The notes under the pieces were generated by a model, which was not told the DNA's origin, searched no databases, and saw only the letters and a list, made by a program, of their open reading frames with translations. DNA of 64,000 nucleotides from Desulfoluna sp. (lineage in GTDB: Bacteria; Desulfobacterota; Desulfobacteria; Desulfobacterales; Desulfolunaceae). The position numbers were made by a program, and so were the translations under genes. The DNA is taken from the NCBI RefSeq assembly GCF_030145185.1, contig NZ_JAQYWB010000002.1, forward strand, positions 81,910 through 145,909. The letters run 5' to 3'. Of this stretch, positions 63,027 to 64,000 are shown in pieces (position 1 is the stretch's first letter; every line of letters begins with the position of its first letter).

Positions 63027-63378
63027 GGGATTTTTCTCTGGCTTCCGCCCGGGTTTTGCAATCGATGCATTGGGTCGTGACAGGGCGTGCCTTAAGGCGT
63101 TCGACAGAAATGTACTCTTCACAGCTTTCGCAGATCCCGAAGACATCGTTATCAATACGTTCCAAAGCCTGTTTTATCTTTTTGATCAGCTTGTGTTCGC
63201 GGTCGCGAATACGCAGCATAAAATTTCTGTTTTCTTCGTGAGATGCTCGGTCCGTGGGATCGGGGAAGCTCTCCTTCTGGGCTGTCATACCTTCAACGGT
63301 GCTGTCAGCCTGTTCCAGAAGATCATTAAGCCGATCAGTTAAAAACTTCCTGAAATATTCCAGTGTTTCCTGATCCAT
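63016..63378 (-). CDS. dksA: DksA/TraR family zinc-finger transcription factor
   Basis: A 120-residue DksA-type protein that binds the RNA polymerase secondary channel and modulates initiation, often with ppGpp. An N-terminal coiled coil (about 5-75) with DPTDRASHEENRNFMLRIRD, containing the tip acidic residues, is followed by the four-Cys zinc finger CESCEEYI...CIDCKTRAE (about 87-111). I start at ATG 63378, with GAGAGG 8 bp upstream; the longer open frame to 63522 has no family similarity. An operator-like palindrome lies 53 bp before the start. Confidence 0.93.
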   Translation of the reverse strand: MDQETLEYFRKFLTDRLNDLLEQADSTVEGMTAQKESFPDPTDRASHEENRNFMLRIRDREHKLIKKIKQALERIDNDVFGICESCEEYISVERLKARPVTTQCIDCKTRAEAREKSLGL

Positions 63379-63431
63379 ACTCAAACCTCTCCTCTGAGCT
63401 TGATTGGCGAATTTTTGTTTAACCTGCCTAC

Positions 63432-63448
63432 TGTAAACACAGTTTACA
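63432..63448. promoter_or_regulatory. Palindrome upstream of dksA
   Basis: TGTAAAC-ACA-GTTTACA is a perfect 7-bp inverted repeat in an AT-rich stretch (with TTTACA words on the minus strand). It fits a dimeric repressor or activator site near the dksA promoter; the regulator is unknown. Confidence 0.45.
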
Positions 63449-63550
63449 CTTTTTGTAAAGAAATTTTGCCTATGGGGCGTCCCTCTCTGCGAAGAAAGCC
63501 CGAGGAAAACAGCAAGAGACAACTCGCTGATACCTCACATAAAAATCAAA

Positions 63551-64000
63551 TTACTGCGCCGCATTCATCCAGACATCCAAGGCCTTCAAAGTGGAGATAT
63601 TCACCACCTCACACGGGCCGCCCTCGGGGACAATTTTTCGTGCCATCCCGGTGAGCACTTTACCGGGACCAACCTCCACAAATCGCGTCACCCCGTCTGC
63701 AAGAAGACGCATCATGATATCATACCAGCGGACCGGGTTGACCAGTTGACGGGCCATGTTCTCCTTCATCGCCTCGGGGTCTGCTTCCGACGCCGCGGTC
63801 ACGTTGAAGAGGAGCCCTTTCTCCGCCTCCTGGAAAGACACCGCCTCAAGTGCCCGGCGAAAAGGCGCTTCCGCCTCTTGAATCAAGGGGCTGTGCCAGG
63901 CGCCGCTCACGCGGAGGGGAACAGCACGTCCCCCTTTTTCGCGAGGCACTTCGCCAAACCGTTTCACGGAGTCTGGATCGGCGCTCACCACGATTTGTTT
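63551..64000 (-). CDS. fabD: Malonyl-CoA:ACP transacylase FabD (C-terminal part)
   Basis: The last ~149 codons of fabD; the 5' part lies beyond the window edge. The visible part has KQIVVSADPDSVKRF, the catalytic His in VSGAWHSPLI, QLVNPVRWYDIMMRLLADG and the end motif FVEVGPGKVLTGMARKI, all typical of FabD. The enzyme loads malonyl groups on acyl-carrier protein for fatty-acid synthesis. The catalytic Ser (GHSLG) would be outside the window. dksA follows 172 bp downstream on the same strand. Confidence 0.93.
   Translation of the reverse strand, partial: KQIVVSADPDSVKRFGEVPREKGGRAVPLRVSGAWHSPLIQEAEAPFRRALEAVSFQEAEKGLLFNVTAASEADPEAMKENMARQLVNPVRWYDIMMRLLADGVTRFVEVGPGKVLTGMARKIVPEGGPCEVVNISTLKALDVWMNAAQ

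Overview
The window is about 57% GC, gene-dense and mostly housekeeping in content. It looks like chromosomal DNA of a Desulfobacterota (former Deltaproteobacteria) sulfate-reducer-type anaerobe, possibly near Desulfobacteraceae/Desulfoluna. That is inference, from a DVU0524-family gene joined to flgM, an AhbB-like siroheme decarboxylase subunit (the siroheme route to heme), a SpoIID/LytB protein in a Gram-negative background, MlaE/MlaD genes, the phoH-pgpH-ybeY order, and intergenic repeats ending in GCCTCCGGCGG. I see no prophage, IS transposase, rRNA operon or CRISPR array.

Layout. 0-9.2 kb: a PilZ protein, then minus-strand lysC, tsaE, nnrD/E, pdxJ, ybeY, pgpH and phoH. 9.7-12.6 kb: plus-strand cvpA, mazG, hisH and hisF. 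12.8-14.4 kb: a small flagellar-control locus (hypothetical, flgM, DVU0524-like) with a good sigma-28 promoter. 14.5-24.2 kb: Nudix hydrolase, class II aldolase, an MscS-like gene split by an in-frame TAG, a TrkH transporter, Lon and an MFS carrier. 24.7-32.8 kb: an XRE regulator, a frameshifted old-yellow-enzyme-type flavoprotein, sfsA, gamma carbonic anhydrase, an orphan histidine kinase and an M18 aminopeptidase. 33.2-34.1 kb: tRNA-Phe, -Asp and -Glu on the minus strand and tRNA-Gly on the plus strand. 34.3-41 kb: cupin, LUD protein, trmH, a large reverse-transcriptase/nitrilase fusion, a small acidic protein and yhbY. 41.1-50.9 kb: TetR regulator with operator, pabBC and pabA, FHA and PP2C proteins, ahbB-like gene, mtnA, mtnP, apt and an IclR regulator. 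51.2-64 kb: tatB/tatC, aroK, mobB, an Mla-type operon, SpoIID protein, secreted protein, metK, radical SAM, rnc, PHP, dksA and the 3' part of fabD.

The most unusual item is the 1166-residue protein at 36135-39635. Its N-terminal half resembles the reverse transcriptases of the UG/defence type, but the YxDD catalytic motif reads HDTE. Its C-terminal domain is a nitrilase with an apparently intact Glu-Lys-Cys triad. This matches the architecture of RT-nitrilase antiphage proteins (DRT type 1 and relatives), apparently with an inactive polymerase.

Other points worth following: roughly 310-320 bp intergenic elements with GCCTCCGGCGG inverted ends placed just after stop codons; an Mla locus whose ATPase has lost its nucleotide-binding motifs; an amber codon inside an MscS-like gene; and a C8-tract frameshift in a flavoprotein. 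Functional groupings include methylthioadenosine salvage (mtnA, mtnP, apt, with metK elsewhere), p-aminobenzoate synthesis (pabA, pabBC), Tat export plus molybdenum cofactor (tatBC, mobB), and FHA/PP2C phosphoprotein signalling.
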